NCBI RefSeq assembly: GCF_003952525.1
Contig: NZ_CP034451.1
Coordinates: 4,092,001 to 4,156,000 of the forward strand
Length of the DNA stretch: 64,000 bases
Direction of reading: 5' to 3'
Source of the DNA: Mesorhizobium sp. M3A.F.Ca.ET.080.04.2.1
GTDB taxonomy: Bacteria > Pseudomonadota > Alphaproteobacteria > Rhizobiales > Rhizobiaceae
Part shown: positions 1 to 8,285 of the stretch, piece after piece
Layout of the letters: each line of letters opens with the position of its first letter
Numbering within the stretch: position 1 is the stretch's first letter
The notes under the pieces: generated by a model
What the model saw: only the letters and a program-made list of their open reading frames with translations
Told to the model about the DNA's origin: nothing
Databases searched by the model: none
Program-made: the position numbers and the translations under genes

Positions 1-298
1 GCCCTGGAGACCGACGCGAGCCTTCGACGACGGCAGCAAGGTCTATATTGAGTTCCCTCGTCGCATAGATCAGGGCGAGGCGCCACCACTCTTCATCGTC
101 GGCGCAGATGGGAGCAGCGAGCTCGTCAACTATCGCGTGCGCGGCAACTATTACATCGTCGATCGGCTCTTCGCCGCGGCCGAACTTCGCCTCGGCACCA
201 AGCGGCAGCAGGTGATCCGCATCAGCAGGATTGACGGCAGGCAACCGCAACGGCGGATCTCGCTCTTTCGCGGCAGCCGGCGAGGTGAGGGCTCATGA
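1..298 (+). CDS. trbG: TrbG conjugal transfer protein, C-terminal part
   Basis: The window opens inside this gene; the frame starting at base 2 is open to a TGA at 296-298. The roughly 98 visible residues match the C-terminal beta-sandwich of TrbG/VirB9 proteins, with the motif YIEFPRRI near the start and NYRVRGNYYIVDRLF in the middle. TrbG is a periplasmic/outer-membrane core component of P-type type IV secretion systems and binds the TrbI/VirB10 channel protein. The stop overlaps the trbI start as ATGA, so the two genes are translationally coupled. Confidence 0.85.
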   Translation, partial: PWRPTRAFDDGSKVYIEFPRRIDQGEAPPLFIVGADGSSELVNYRVRGNYYIVDRLFAAAELRLGTKRQQVIRISRIDGRQPQRRISLFRGSRRGEGS

Positions 299-1509
299 TC
301 GAAAATTCCCGCTCTGGCATCCCGCCGAAACTGGATCCCGAGGAACTGCAGCTTCGGGCCTCTCCCCGCCGCGTGGTGCGGTTCAGGCGCGGTGTGATCA
401 TCGCTATCGCAGCGCTCGGATCCGGCGCTGTCTTCGGCGTTACCATGATCGCCCTCCAGGGGCCGGCCCTTCGCATCAGGGATCAGGCGGAAGATCTCTA
501 CAACACTGAGCGCAAACCAACCGCCGAGGGACTCGATACGCTTCCCCATGACTATTCCGGCATGAAGCCAAAGCCTCCCGTCCTTGGGCTACCTTTGCCG
601 GGCGACCTCGGCCGCCCCATCCTCGAGCGGCAGCGCCAGCTCGGCATCGTGCCGGGCCAAGACATCTCGGCCGAGGAGCAGCGTCTAGCGCAGCAGGCGA
701 TCGAAGCGCGTGAATCGCGGGTGCTTTTCCGCGTCGAAAATCGAGCTCAACAGACAGATGTCGGAGAGAGCGTGCAAACTGCTCAGCATCCATTTGAGGC
801 GCTTCCCCAATCCGAAGCAGGACGCGCGTCAGCCTCGGTGGCGGCGGCGGAAGGCGACCAGAACAATCAGCAGCGAAAGCTTGATTTTCTCAGCCAGCGG
901 AGCACTGGCGGGATCTACAATCCGCATGCGCTTCAGACGCCGATCTCGCCATATCAACTGATGGCTGGCAGCGTGATTGCCGCCAGCCTGATCACCGGCA
1001 TCAATTCCGATTTGCCGGGCCTTGTCGTCGCGCAAGTCACCGAAAATGTGCACGACACGGTCACGGGCAACATATTGCTGATTCCGCAGGGCTCACGTCT
1101 TATCGGCGTCTACGACAGCGTCGTCGCGTTCGGGCAAAAGCGAGCGCTGCTGGTCTGGCAGCGCATTCTGCTGCCCGACGGCTCGTCGGCCGAAATCGAC
1201 AATCTGCCCGCGAGCGACACCGCCGGCTACGCAGGGCTGGAAGACAAAGTCGATTTCCACACTTGGCAGATGATCAAGGGAGTGGCGCTTGCCACATTGC
1301 TCGGTGTCGGCACAGAATTCAGCCTCGGCGAAAACGAGAGCGATCTGGTCAAGGCGATCCGGGAATCAGCCCAGCAGAACGCCAGTCGAGCCGGCCAGCG
1401 CATCACCGAAAAAAACCTCAATATCCAGCCCACCATCGTCGTCCGCCCAGGTTGGCCACTGCGCGTCATCGTGCACAAGGACATCGTGCTGCGGCCATAC
1501 GCCAGTTGA
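295..1509 (+). CDS. trbI: TrbI conjugal transfer protein (VirB10-like)
   Basis: This 404-residue protein has the TrbI/VirB10 layout: a short cytoplasmic N-terminus, one membrane segment at about residues 35-60, a proline-rich periplasmic stretch, and a C-terminal beta-barrel domain from about 210 to 400 containing GNILLIPQGSRLIGVYDS. VirB10-family proteins span both membranes of the type IV secretion channel. It overlaps trbG by 4 bp and is followed after 12 bp by a DUF2274 gene, the usual end of rhizobial trb operons. It looks intact. Confidence 0.92.
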   Translation: MIENSRSGIPPKLDPEELQLRASPRRVVRFRRGVIIAIAALGSGAVFGVTMIALQGPALRIRDQAEDLYNTERKPTAEGLDTLPHDYSGMKPKPPVLGLPLPGDLGRPILERQRQLGIVPGQDISAEEQRLAQQAIEARESRVLFRVENRAQQTDVGESVQTAQHPFEALPQSEAGRASASVAAAEGDQNNQQRKLDFLSQRSTGGIYNPHALQTPISPYQLMAGSVIAASLITGINSDLPGLVVAQVTENVHDTVTGNILLIPQGSRLIGVYDSVVAFGQKRALLVWQRILLPDGSSAEIDNLPASDTAGYAGLEDKVDFHTWQMIKGVALATLLGVGTEFSLGENESDLVKAIRESAQQNASRAGQRITEKNLNIQPTIVVRPGWPLRVIVHKDIVLRPYAS

Positions 1510-1521
1510 GCAGGAGTTATC

Positions 1522-1764
1522 ATGGCTGACCTGAAACTTGGAAAACTTCCGGACCGAACAGCTTCGAAGATCACCATTACCGTCAGCGCGGAGCTGAGCC
1601 AAACACTCAAGGAGTATGCTGCACTTTACCGTCAGACCTATGGTCAGTCTGAAACCGTGGCAGAACTCATCCCTTTCATGCTGGCGGCGTTTCTGGAAGG
1701 CGACCGAGCCTTTGCCAGGGCCAGAAAAGAACGTCTGCCGACGGAGCTTGCCGGAAAATCGTGA
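1522..1764 (+). CDS. DUF2274 family protein of the trb operon
   Basis: This 80-residue protein begins MADLKLGKLPDRTASKIT and matches the small DUF2274 proteins that commonly follow trbI in rhizobial conjugation operons. An AGGAG ribosome binding site lies 7 bases before the ATG. The protein has no signal peptide or membrane segment, and no function is established for the family. The position suggests a role in or regulation of conjugation; that is inference. Confidence 0.85.
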   Translation: MADLKLGKLPDRTASKITITVSAELSQTLKEYAALYRQTYGQSETVAELIPFMLAAFLEGDRAFARARKERLPTELAGKS

Positions 1765-1853
1765 CTCCTCCGCTAGGGCAGCTGGAACATTGCCTAGCTG
1801 TCGCGACCTACCTGCTCCTCGCGAAGCATAGGATCAAACCCCTTGGAATGTAG
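1761..1853 (+). pseudogene. Truncated copy of the small conserved gene found again at 18.4 kb
   Basis: A GTG overlapping the DUF2274 stop (GTGA) opens a 30-codon frame ending in TAG at 1851-1853. It contains LEHCLAVATYLLL, which matches LECCLAVAAYLVI in the protein encoded at 18399-18743. In the longer protein this motif is followed by about 60 further residues, absent here, so this copy is a stub. Its coupling to DUF2274 suggests it was once the next gene of the trb operon. The 146 bp from here to the hemN stop hold nothing recognisable. Confidence 0.6.
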
Positions 1854-1999
1854 GTATGCGCAAGAGAGGATGTGGAAGGAGATACCGCGCAACAGCCTAA
1901 GTTTGCATTTTCGATTTGATGCGGTAGTCGCCTATGAGCGGTCAAAACGAACGCAGCTGGTTCGCCGATCGACCAAACGGCGAGCGCACTGTGCTTTGC

Positions 2000-3349
2000 T
2001 CAGACCGCCACCGAGTGCCTCGCCGTTCCCCCTTTGAAATATGTATCGAACTTGGCCGCGATGGTTCGAATGAAGGGGCGACTTTCAGTCCGTACGAGGA
2101 AACTGTCACCATCGAATTCAAGCGCTCGGGCAGGATCGTGGAGTGCGATGGACCTCGAGCGATGAAGGAGCTGCTCGCCGGCTTTGCCGAACCGCTCCAC
2201 CAGATCGACTGCCGAGAAGGCAAAATCACACATCAGCCGCTCGATGATCCAGCCACGGACGCGATCGTCGTCGGAAAGGGCAACGCCGCGGACGGCAGCC
2301 AACCCGCCATCCGCAACCATGCGCCCGTACCCGGCAGTCGAAGCCATGTTTTGCACGTAGCCTTGGCGAAAACGACCGATGGACGAAGGGCCAAGTCCGA
2401 TCAGTGTCGGGCAGCGATCCTCAGTGTAGCCCTGAAAATTGCGATGCAAAACCCCTGCGCGGGCCGCTATGGCCAGCGCATCGTCGGGCTTCGCGAAATG
2501 ATCGAGTCCTATTGCCTCATATCCCTTGGCGACAATTGCCCGCGCCGCGAGTTGAGATTGGGCGAAACGCTCAGTGGGACTCGGCAGCCATGCCTCGTCG
2601 ATCATCGTCTGATGCTTCTTGAACCAGGGCACATGTGCGTAGCCGAACAGGGCCATCCGGTCTGGCTCCAAGGTCAGTGCCTGCGCCACCGTGGAACAGA
2701 TCGTCTCGCGTGTCTGATTCGGGAGCCCGTAGAGCAGGTCCAGATTGACCGATTCGACGCCCCGCGAACGAACCCCGTCGACGACTGCCTTGGTCTGCAA
2801 AAAACTCTGCTCACGATTAATTGCTTTTTGCACTTGCGGATCGAAATCCTGCACGCCGAGGCTCGCCCGGGTTACGCCGATTTGAGCAAGTGCATCAAGG
2901 CGCGCCTTGTCCATGTCGTTGGTTTCGATTTCGATGCTGACCGTAGCATCCGGGAGAAAGTCGAAGCTGTCCCGCAAGGCCGCTCCAAGAGCAACCATAT
3001 CATCGGGCCTCAGAATAGTTGGCGAACCGCCACCGAAGTGGATTGCACGGACATGTGCCTTGCCGCTCAGCAGACCGGCAATCGTGACGATTTCGGCATT
3101 CAGCGAGCGCAGATAAGCGGCCACCGGCTCATATTGGTGCGTCTGCTTGGTGTGGCAGGCGCAGAACCAGCAGAGCTTGTCGCAGTAAGGAATGTGCAGG
3201 TACAGCGAGATTTCGTCGCCGCTTTCCAGCGTCTCCAACCAGCCACGGTAAATGGCAGCATCGATCCCCGAATGGAAATGCGGCGCCGTCGGATAGCTGG
3301 TGTAGCGTGGGACGTTCTCGCTGAGTTTGACAGCTATTTCCGATTGCAT
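2000..3349 (-). CDS. hemN: Oxygen-independent coproporphyrinogen III dehydrogenase
   Basis: This radical-SAM enzyme (449 residues from the chosen start) converts coproporphyrinogen III to protoporphyrinogen IX without oxygen and so supplies heme under microaerobic conditions. The iron-sulfur motif is CDKLCWFC (Cys56, Cys60, Cys63), preceded by YLHIPY, and GGGSPT follows at about 95. The C-terminus (GTARHSVAV) is complete. The frame extends 28 codons upstream to 3433, but the ATG at 3349 starts the conserved region (ENVPRYTSYPTAPHF). The later start also leaves the FNR-like box at 3404-3417 upstream of the gene. HemN supplies heme for the cbb3 oxidase encoded nearby. Confidence 0.93.
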   Translation of the reverse strand: MQSEIAVKLSENVPRYTSYPTAPHFHSGIDAAIYRGWLETLESGDEISLYLHIPYCDKLCWFCACHTKQTHQYEPVAAYLRSLNAEIVTIAGLLSGKAHVRAIHFGGGSPTILRPDDMVALGAALRDSFDFLPDATVSIEIETNDMDKARLDALAQIGVTRASLGVQDFDPQVQKAINREQSFLQTKAVVDGVRSRGVESVNLDLLYGLPNQTRETICSTVAQALTLEPDRMALFGYAHVPWFKKHQTMIDEAWLPSPTERFAQSQLAARAIVAKGYEAIGLDHFAKPDDALAIAARAGVLHRNFQGYTEDRCPTLIGLGPSSIGRFRQGYVQNMASTAGYGRMVADGGLAAVRGVALSDDDRVRGWIIERLMCDFAFSAVDLVERFGKAGEQLLHRSRSIALHDPARALEFDGDSFLVRTESRPFIRTIAAKFDTYFKGGTARHSVAV

Positions 3350-3403
3350 CTCGCGTTCACCGTGTTGCCCGCCGGAACACTGCACGCATCGCTGAAGCAG
3401 ACC

Positions 3404-3417
3404 CTGATCTCGATCAG
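3404..3417. promoter_or_regulatory. FNR/FixK-like box between hemN and fnrN
   Basis: CTGATCTCGATCAG is a perfect inverted repeat (CTGAT, 4 bp, ATCAG) that differs from the consensus anaerobox TTGAT-N4-ATCAA only at the outermost base of each arm. It lies 54 bp upstream of the chosen hemN start and 84 bp upstream of the fnrN start, in the divergent promoter region, so it could serve both. Binding is inferred. Confidence 0.6.
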
Positions 3418-3501
3418 CCGCGCTCATGGACAAACCGCCGCAGGATTTCTCTACCCTGGATGGGTATCCTGCCGGCAGTTAGGATCGGGTAAGGCGAACG
3501 C

Positions 3502-4245
3502 ATGACCTTTCGGCAAGACATTCATAGTTCCGGCATTCCTGTTCTTTGCTTCCCTTGCGAGGCACGGCGTCGCGGTGTCTGCGGTGCGCTCGATCCAGAC
3601 AATTTGGTTGGGCTCGCCAAGACTTGCTCGCGTCGCCGGATCGAGTCAGGAATGGAGTTGACCGGCGAGGCACAGAACGTCGACAGCTACTCCAACGTGC
3701 TTTCAGGCGTTGTAAAGCTATCAAAGAGCCTGTCGGATGGGCGCCAGCAGATCGTCGGTCTCCAGTTTGCACCGGATTTTCTGGGACGTCCTTTCAAGGT
3801 GGAAAGCTCGATCAATGCGGAAGCGGCAACAGCAGTCACGCTGTGTTCGTTTCCGCGAGCGGCCGTCGAACGGATGATGAAGGCGTCACGGGAATTCGAG
3901 CATCGCCTGCTCAAACAGACGCTGAATGAACTCGATGAGGCGCGCGAGTGGATGGTGACGCTGGGGCGCAAGACAGCTCCGGAAAAGGTAGCGACTTTTC
4001 TCCTCATGATGGCCCGGAATATCGATTCCAGTCTCGATGCGGCTTCCGGGTCGGCGTCCTTCGATCTGCCGCTGACGCGTGTCGAAATGTCTGATTTCCT
4101 TGGAATCACCAACGAGACCGTGAGCCGCCAACTGACGCGATTGCGGGCTGACGGGGTGATTCGGATTGAGAACGCACGCCATGTGACGGTGGACAGCATA
4201 AGCCGTCTGGAGAAGCGCTGTGGCGGCGGACGCGAGCGGCCCTAA
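3502..4245 (+). CDS. fnrN: Fnr/FixK-family oxygen-responsive transcription regulator (FnrN type)
   Basis: This is a 247-residue Crp-Fnr regulator. An N-terminal cysteine cluster (Cys16, Cys19, Cys27) plus Cys115 in the sensor domain matches the four [4Fe-4S] ligands of Fnr/FnrN; FixK proteins usually lack them, so direct oxygen sensing is expected. The C-terminal helix-turn-helix at about 190-215 contains ETVSRQLTRL, whose E-SR pattern recognises TTGAT half-sites. It diverges from hemN and lies 496 bp upstream of fixN, each with an FNR-like box, so it probably activates both. The specific FnrN call rests on the cysteines. Confidence 0.88.
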   Translation: MTFRQDIHSSGIPVLCFPCEARRRGVCGALDPDNLVGLAKTCSRRRIESGMELTGEAQNVDSYSNVLSGVVKLSKSLSDGRQQIVGLQFAPDFLGRPFKVESSINAEAATAVTLCSFPRAAVERMMKASREFEHRLLKQTLNELDEAREWMVTLGRKTAPEKVATFLLMMARNIDSSLDAASGSASFDLPLTRVEMSDFLGITNETVSRQLTRLRADGVIRIENARHVTVDSISRLEKRCGGGRERP

Positions 4246-4328
4246 GCGGCGAGGCCATGTCGCATGACTCCGGGGCGGGCCGTGTTTGCCTTTTAATGCG
4301 ATGTTGCCGCGCCTTCGACGAAGCGGCG

Positions 4329-4607
4329 TCACGGTCGAGACAAACAGCTTTCGGGCTTTGATAGGAACGTGACCAATCGCCAGGTGTGTTTCGGCACATA
4401 CCGGCGAAGCATGGTCCTTAATCTGCCACGGCTCGGCGGAACGATCGCGTTCGTTTCCAATGGGATCCGAACAACGTTTGGCAGGGCATCGGCAATAGCA
4501 TCCAACGCGCGCAGGGCCTCAGCTTTCGCCTCAGCGATCGCGTCTGCGCCCGCCCAACCCAGGGAACGCCTTCCATGAGGGGGGTGAGCCCGCGCTGCGT
4601 TCCTCGT
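4329..4607 (-). pseudogene. Start-less open frame resembling a protein C-terminus
   Basis: The minus strand is open for 92 codons, from just after a TGA at 4608-4610 to a TGA at 4329-4331, with no usable start near its 5' end. The translation looks protein-like: an Ala/Glu-rich helix (AEAKAEALRALDAIADALP) followed by a basic stretch containing LRRYVPKHTWRLVTFLS near the end. I do not recognise the family. The lack of a start and its position in an island intergenic region suggest the 3' end of a lost gene. Chance openness in GC-rich DNA is the alternative. Confidence 0.35.
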
Positions 4608-4653
4608 TCATTCGCCACCTGCTGATTGCGCCGCCGACACAAAATCTTGCGGC

Positions 4654-4667
4654 CTGACATAGATCAG
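4654..4667. promoter_or_regulatory. FNR/FixK-like box upstream of fixN
   Basis: CTGACATAGATCAG resembles the FNR/FixK consensus TTGAT-N4-ATCAA, with a TGAC left half as in several known rhizobial boxes. Its centre is 81.5 bp upstream of the fixN ATG. If bound at -41.5, transcription would start near 4702, leaving a 40-base leader. The regulator is probably the adjacent FnrN or a FixK elsewhere in the genome. Confidence 0.65.
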
Positions 4668-4741
4668 GGCGAGGGGGCGGCGGCTGCGCGATTAGTGCGC
4701 TGCGGATTTGGCATCCACCAGATTCGAGATCGGGATCTGCA

Positions 4742-6361
4742 ATGAAATTCGGCACAGAGATCGTCCTTCTAAGCGTGTTCGCTTTTGCGGCCCTGGTGGC
4801 CGCCGGCTTCGGCGTGGATGAACCTTTCCGCCGACACATGTGGGTGTTGTTCTTCGCAGTGGCTGGTTTCACTGCGATCCTGTTGCGCAACACGGAGTTC
4901 AAGCCAGCAGCTCCGATTGACCCATCCGCTTACATGGATGGTCCGATCCGCTACGGCGCGATCGCCACCGTGTTCTGGGGTGTCGTCGGCATGCTGGTCG
5001 GCGTGGTGATCGCGCTGCAGCTCGCCTACCCCGATCTCAACATCCAGCCCTGGTTCAATTTCGGTCGTTTGCGGCCGTTGCACACATCCGGTGTCGTCTT
5101 CGCCTTCGGCGGCAACGCGCTGCTTTGCACGTCTCTGTATGTCGTGCAGCGCACCTGCCGCGCCCGCCTCTTCGGCCGTGATCTGGCCTGGTTCGTCTTC
5201 TGGGGCTACCAGCTGTTCATCGTCATGGCCGCGACCGGCTACCTGCTCGGCATCACCGAGGGCCGCGAGTACGCCGAACCCGAATGGTATGTGGATGTCT
5301 GGCTGACCATCGTCTGGGTCGCCTACCTCATTCTGTTCCTTGGCACGATCCTGAAGCGCAAGGAACCGCATATCTACGTGGCCAACTGGTTCTACCTGTC
5401 GTTCATCGTCACCATCGCGATGCTGCATGTGGTCAACAACCTGTCCATACCAGTCTCGTTCCTGGGCTCCAAGAGCTACTCCGCCTTTTCAGGGGTCCAG
5501 GACGCCTTGACGCAATGGTGGTACGGCCACAACGCGGTCGGCTTCTTTCTCACCGCCGGCTTCCTCGGCATGATGTATTATTTCGTGCCCAAGCAGGCGA
5601 ACCGGCCAGTCTATTCGTACCGGCTGTCGATCGTCCATTTCTGGGCGATCATCTTTCTCTACATCTGGGCCGGGCCGCATCACCTGCACTACACCGCCTT
5701 GCCCGATTGGGCGCAGACGCTCGGCATGGTGTTCTCGATCATGCTGTGGATGCCGTCCTGGGGCGGCATGATCAACGGCCTGATGACGCTGTCCGGCGCC
5801 TGGGACAAGCTGCGCACCGATCCGATCATACGCATGATGGTGATGGCCGTCGCCTTCTATGGCATGTCGACCTTCGAAGGCCCCATCATGGCGATCCGGG
5901 CGGTCAATTCGCTGTCGCATTATACCGACTGGACGATCGGCCACGTCCATTCGGGCGCGCTCGGCTGGGTTGGCATGATCTCGTTCGGCGCAATCTACTA
6001 CATGGTGCCGAAGCTCTGGAACCGGCAACGGCTCTACTCGTTGCGGCTGGTCACCTGGCATTTCTGGCTGGCGACACTTGGTATCGTTGTCTACGCCGCG
6101 GTGATGTGGGTATCCGGCGTCATGCAGGGCCTGATGTGGCGCGAATACGACGAGCAGGGCTTCCTGGTCTACTCCTTCGCCGAGACCGTCGCCGCCATGC
6201 ACCCCTACTATGTCATGCGCGCCATCGGTGGGGCCATGTACCTCTCCGGCGCGCTGATCATGGCCTGGAACATCACCAGGACCATCCTCGGCCACCAGCG
6301 CGAGGAGGAGCCGATGCCGAGCCCCGTCGCCATCCGACCTGCGCGATCAGGAGCCAGGTAA
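4742..6361 (+). CDS. fixN: cbb3-type cytochrome c oxidase subunit I
   Basis: FixN/CcoN is the catalytic heme-copper subunit of the high-affinity cbb3 terminal oxidase in the inner membrane. The protein has 539 residues with about twelve or more membrane segments. Visible metal ligands are the low-spin heme His114 (RPLHTSG), Cu-B ligands His263 (WYGHNAV) and His313/His314 (GPHHLHY), and heme ligands His401/His403 (GHVHSGALG). Length and ligands are normal, so it should be active. It is the first gene of fixNOQP, with an FNR-like box upstream, and its TAA overlaps the fixO ATG as TAATG. Confidence 0.96.
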   Translation: MKFGTEIVLLSVFAFAALVAAGFGVDEPFRRHMWVLFFAVAGFTAILLRNTEFKPAAPIDPSAYMDGPIRYGAIATVFWGVVGMLVGVVIALQLAYPDLNIQPWFNFGRLRPLHTSGVVFAFGGNALLCTSLYVVQRTCRARLFGRDLAWFVFWGYQLFIVMAATGYLLGITEGREYAEPEWYVDVWLTIVWVAYLILFLGTILKRKEPHIYVANWFYLSFIVTIAMLHVVNNLSIPVSFLGSKSYSAFSGVQDALTQWWYGHNAVGFFLTAGFLGMMYYFVPKQANRPVYSYRLSIVHFWAIIFLYIWAGPHHLHYTALPDWAQTLGMVFSIMLWMPSWGGMINGLMTLSGAWDKLRTDPIIRMMVMAVAFYGMSTFEGPIMAIRAVNSLSHYTDWTIGHVHSGALGWVGMISFGAIYYMVPKLWNRQRLYSLRLVTWHFWLATLGIVVYAAVMWVSGVMQGLMWREYDEQGFLVYSFAETVAAMHPYYVMRAIGGAMYLSGALIMAWNITRTILGHQREEEPMPSPVAIRPARSGAR

Positions 6362-7092
6362 TGGGCTTGATGGACAAACACGCAATCATCGAGAAGAACG
6401 CCACGCTTCTTCTCGTTGGCTCGCTGCTCGTGGTGACGGTCGGCGGCATCGTCGAGATCGCGCCTCTCTTCTATCTCGACAATACGATCGAGAAGGTGGA
6501 AGGCATGCGCCCCTATTCGCCGCTCGAACTTGTCGGGCGCAACATCTATATGCGCGAGGGCTGCTACCTCTGTCATAGCCAGATGATCAGGCCGTTCCGC
6601 GACGAAGTTGAGCGCTATGGCCACTACAGCCTAGCTGCCGAGTCCATGTACGATCACCCCTTCCAGTGGGGATCGAAGCGCACCGGGCCGGATCTCGCCA
6701 GAGTTGGCGACCGCTACTCGAATGCATGGCATGTCGCGCATCTTACCGACCCGCGCTCGGTGGTGCCGGAATCGATCATGCCGAGCTATGGGTTCCTGAA
6801 AGACACGCCGATCGACGTGAAGGATTTCTCAACGCATCTGGTCGCCAACAGGCTTGTAGCCGTCCCTTACACCGATGACATGATCGTCCACGCCAATGCG
6901 GATCTGGCGGCGCAGGCCGATCCCAATGCCGACACATCAGGCCTTGAGGCGCGTTACCCAAAAGCCAAGATCGGCGACTTCGACGGCAACCCGCAACAGG
7001 TCACCGAAATGGATGCCCTGCTCGCCTACCTGCAGATGCTTGGCACACTGGTCGACTTCAAAAATTACGACGAAGCCGCCGGCTACCGCTGA
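6361..7092 (+). CDS. fixO: cbb3-type cytochrome c oxidase monoheme subunit II
   Basis: FixO/CcoO is a membrane-anchored monoheme cytochrome c that passes electrons to FixN. The protein has 243 residues with an N-terminal membrane anchor at about 15-38 and the heme-binding motif CYLCH (Cys68, Cys71, His72). A methionine in IMPSYGFL near 139 is the likely axial ligand. The start is the ATG overlapping the fixN stop. The same frame stays open much further upstream through fixN, but that part is not this protein. Confidence 0.95.
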   Translation: MGLMDKHAIIEKNATLLLVGSLLVVTVGGIVEIAPLFYLDNTIEKVEGMRPYSPLELVGRNIYMREGCYLCHSQMIRPFRDEVERYGHYSLAAESMYDHPFQWGSKRTGPDLARVGDRYSNAWHVAHLTDPRSVVPESIMPSYGFLKDTPIDVKDFSTHLVANRLVAVPYTDDMIVHANADLAAQADPNADTSGLEARYPKAKIGDFDGNPQQVTEMDALLAYLQMLGTLVDFKNYDEAAGYR

Positions 7093-7103
7093 GGAGAACG
7101 CTG

Positions 7104-7253
7104 ATGACCTACAATTTGATGCGGGCGTTTGCCGACAGCTGGGGCCTGGTTGCGATGGCGCTGTTCTTCGTGGGGTGCATCGCCTTTGCCCTACGCCCCG
7201 GCAGCCGAAGGCTGGCCGACGAAGCGGCCCGCATTCCGCTCGAGGACGAGTGA
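7104..7253 (+). CDS. fixQ: cbb3-type cytochrome c oxidase small subunit
   Basis: This is a 49-residue protein starting MTYNLMRAFADSWGLVAM, with one membrane helix at about 14-30 followed by a short charged tail. The size, single helix and position between fixO and fixP are diagnostic of FixQ/CcoQ, which helps stabilise the cbb3 complex. It begins 11 bp after fixO, behind a GAGGAG ribosome binding site, and ends 2 bp before fixP. Confidence 0.93.
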   Translation: MTYNLMRAFADSWGLVAMALFFVGCIAFALRPGSRRLADEAARIPLEDE

Positions 7254-7255
7254 TC

Positions 7256-8119
7256 ATGAGCGACGAGCATATCGATGAAATCTCTGGCGTCTCGACCACC
7301 GGCCACGAATGGGATGGCATCCGGGAGCTGAACAACCCGCTTCCCAGATGGTGGGTTATCACCTTTTACGTCACCATTGTCTGGGCGATAGGCTACACCA
7401 TCGCCTATCCAGCATGGCCTCTGTTGCACTCGGCGACGAAGGGTGTGCTCGGCTATTCCAGCCGCAACGAGGTCAGGAACGAGCTGACTGCGGCTGAGGC
7501 CGCCAAGGGCAAATATATCTCGGCGGTGGAGTCCAAGAGCGTCTCGGAGATCTCCGCGGACGACGGCCTGCGCGAATTCGCAATCGCCGCCGGTGGCGCC
7601 GCTTTCAAGGTCAATTGCGTACAATGTCACGGCTCCGGCGCCCAAGGTTCCAAGGGCTTTCCCAATCTCAACGACGACGACTGGCTATGGGGCGGCAAGG
7701 CCGAGCAGATCCAGCAGACGATTACGCACGGCATCCGCTTCGCATCCGATCCGGACACGCGCCTGTCGGAAATGCCGGCCTTCGGCGACATCATTACCGC
7801 CGACCAGATCGCACAAGTCAGCGCCTACGTGGCCAGCCTTTCCGGCAAGGTCCGCGATGCAAGTCTGATCCAACCCGGCGCCAAGGTCTTTGCCGAGAAC
7901 TGCGTCGCCTGTCACGGCGACAATGCAAAAGGCAACAGGGAATTCGGCGCCCCCGACCTGACCGATGCGATCTGGCTCTATGGATCCGGTGAGACAGCCA
8001 TCGCCGCACAGGTCCGTGCGCCAAAACAGGGCGTCATGCCGGCCTGGGTTGGCCGTCTCGGCGAGATCAAGGTCAAGGAACTTGCAGTTTATGTCCATTC
8101 GCTTGGCGGCGGAGAATAG
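7256..8119 (+). CDS. fixP: cbb3-type cytochrome c oxidase diheme subunit III
   Basis: FixP/CcoP is a diheme cytochrome c that accepts electrons from the bc1 complex or soluble cytochromes. The protein has 287 residues: a conserved N-terminal stretch (IRELNNPLPRWW, 22-33), one membrane helix at about 34-57, and two cytochrome c domains with CVQCH (Cys121, Cys124, His125) and CVACH (Cys216, Cys219, His220). It is the last gene of fixNOQP. A strong hairpin follows 41 bp downstream. Confidence 0.96.
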   Translation: MSDEHIDEISGVSTTGHEWDGIRELNNPLPRWWVITFYVTIVWAIGYTIAYPAWPLLHSATKGVLGYSSRNEVRNELTAAEAAKGKYISAVESKSVSEISADDGLREFAIAAGGAAFKVNCVQCHGSGAQGSKGFPNLNDDDWLWGGKAEQIQQTITHGIRFASDPDTRLSEMPAFGDIITADQIAQVSAYVASLSGKVRDASLIQPGAKVFAENCVACHGDNAKGNREFGAPDLTDAIWLYGSGETAIAAQVRAPKQGVMPAWVGRLGEIKVKELAVYVHSLGGGE

Positions 8120-8160
8120 GAATGGAAGTCCTATTCTTCGGTCCCCCCTGCCAAGCGGAC

Positions 8161-8184
8161 GAGGCCCGGCGTGAGCCGGGCCTC
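8161..8184. terminator. Hairpin between fixP and fixG
   Basis: GAGGCCCGGC and GCCGGGCCTC form a perfect 10-bp stem with a 4-base loop. No T-run follows, so it may be a weak terminator, an mRNA-stabilising 3' structure, or a processing point that separates fixNOQP from fixGHIS expression. Confidence 0.55.
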
Positions 8185-8285
8185 GACACCATCCCTAATG
8201 CGATCTGCACAACCCGGCAAGGCTATCCTACCGCGAGGCTTTACGACAGGTGCCCCTGACATTGGCTGGGAAAGTGGAGTTGCAC

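Larger units (their letters stand above)
4246..4741. other. Intergenic region upstream of fixN
   Basis: No intact gene was found in these 496 bp. They contain an open minus-strand frame that looks like a gene remnant (4329-4607) and an FNR-like box close to fixN (4654-4667). The remainder has no feature I can name. Confidence 0.6.

Noticed and set aside
64..80. Exact 17-bp match between trbG (64-80) and the fixN box region (4658-4674), CATAGATCAGGGCGAGG
   Set aside because: The first copy lies inside a conserved coding stretch and the second contains the FNR-like box; no longer alignment surrounds them, so it is treated as chance.
1934..3505. 523-codon plus-strand frame opposite hemN
   Set aside because: Shadow of hemN; the minus strand has all HemN motifs.
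4333..4356. ACAGCTTTCG-CTTTGAT similarity between about 4336 and about 13318
   Set aside because: Fewer than 25 bp with mismatches, and the flanks do not align.
5284..6360. In-frame extension of fixO through fixN
   Set aside because: The extra residues have no homology and overlap a conserved subunit; the TAATG overlap gives the correct start.
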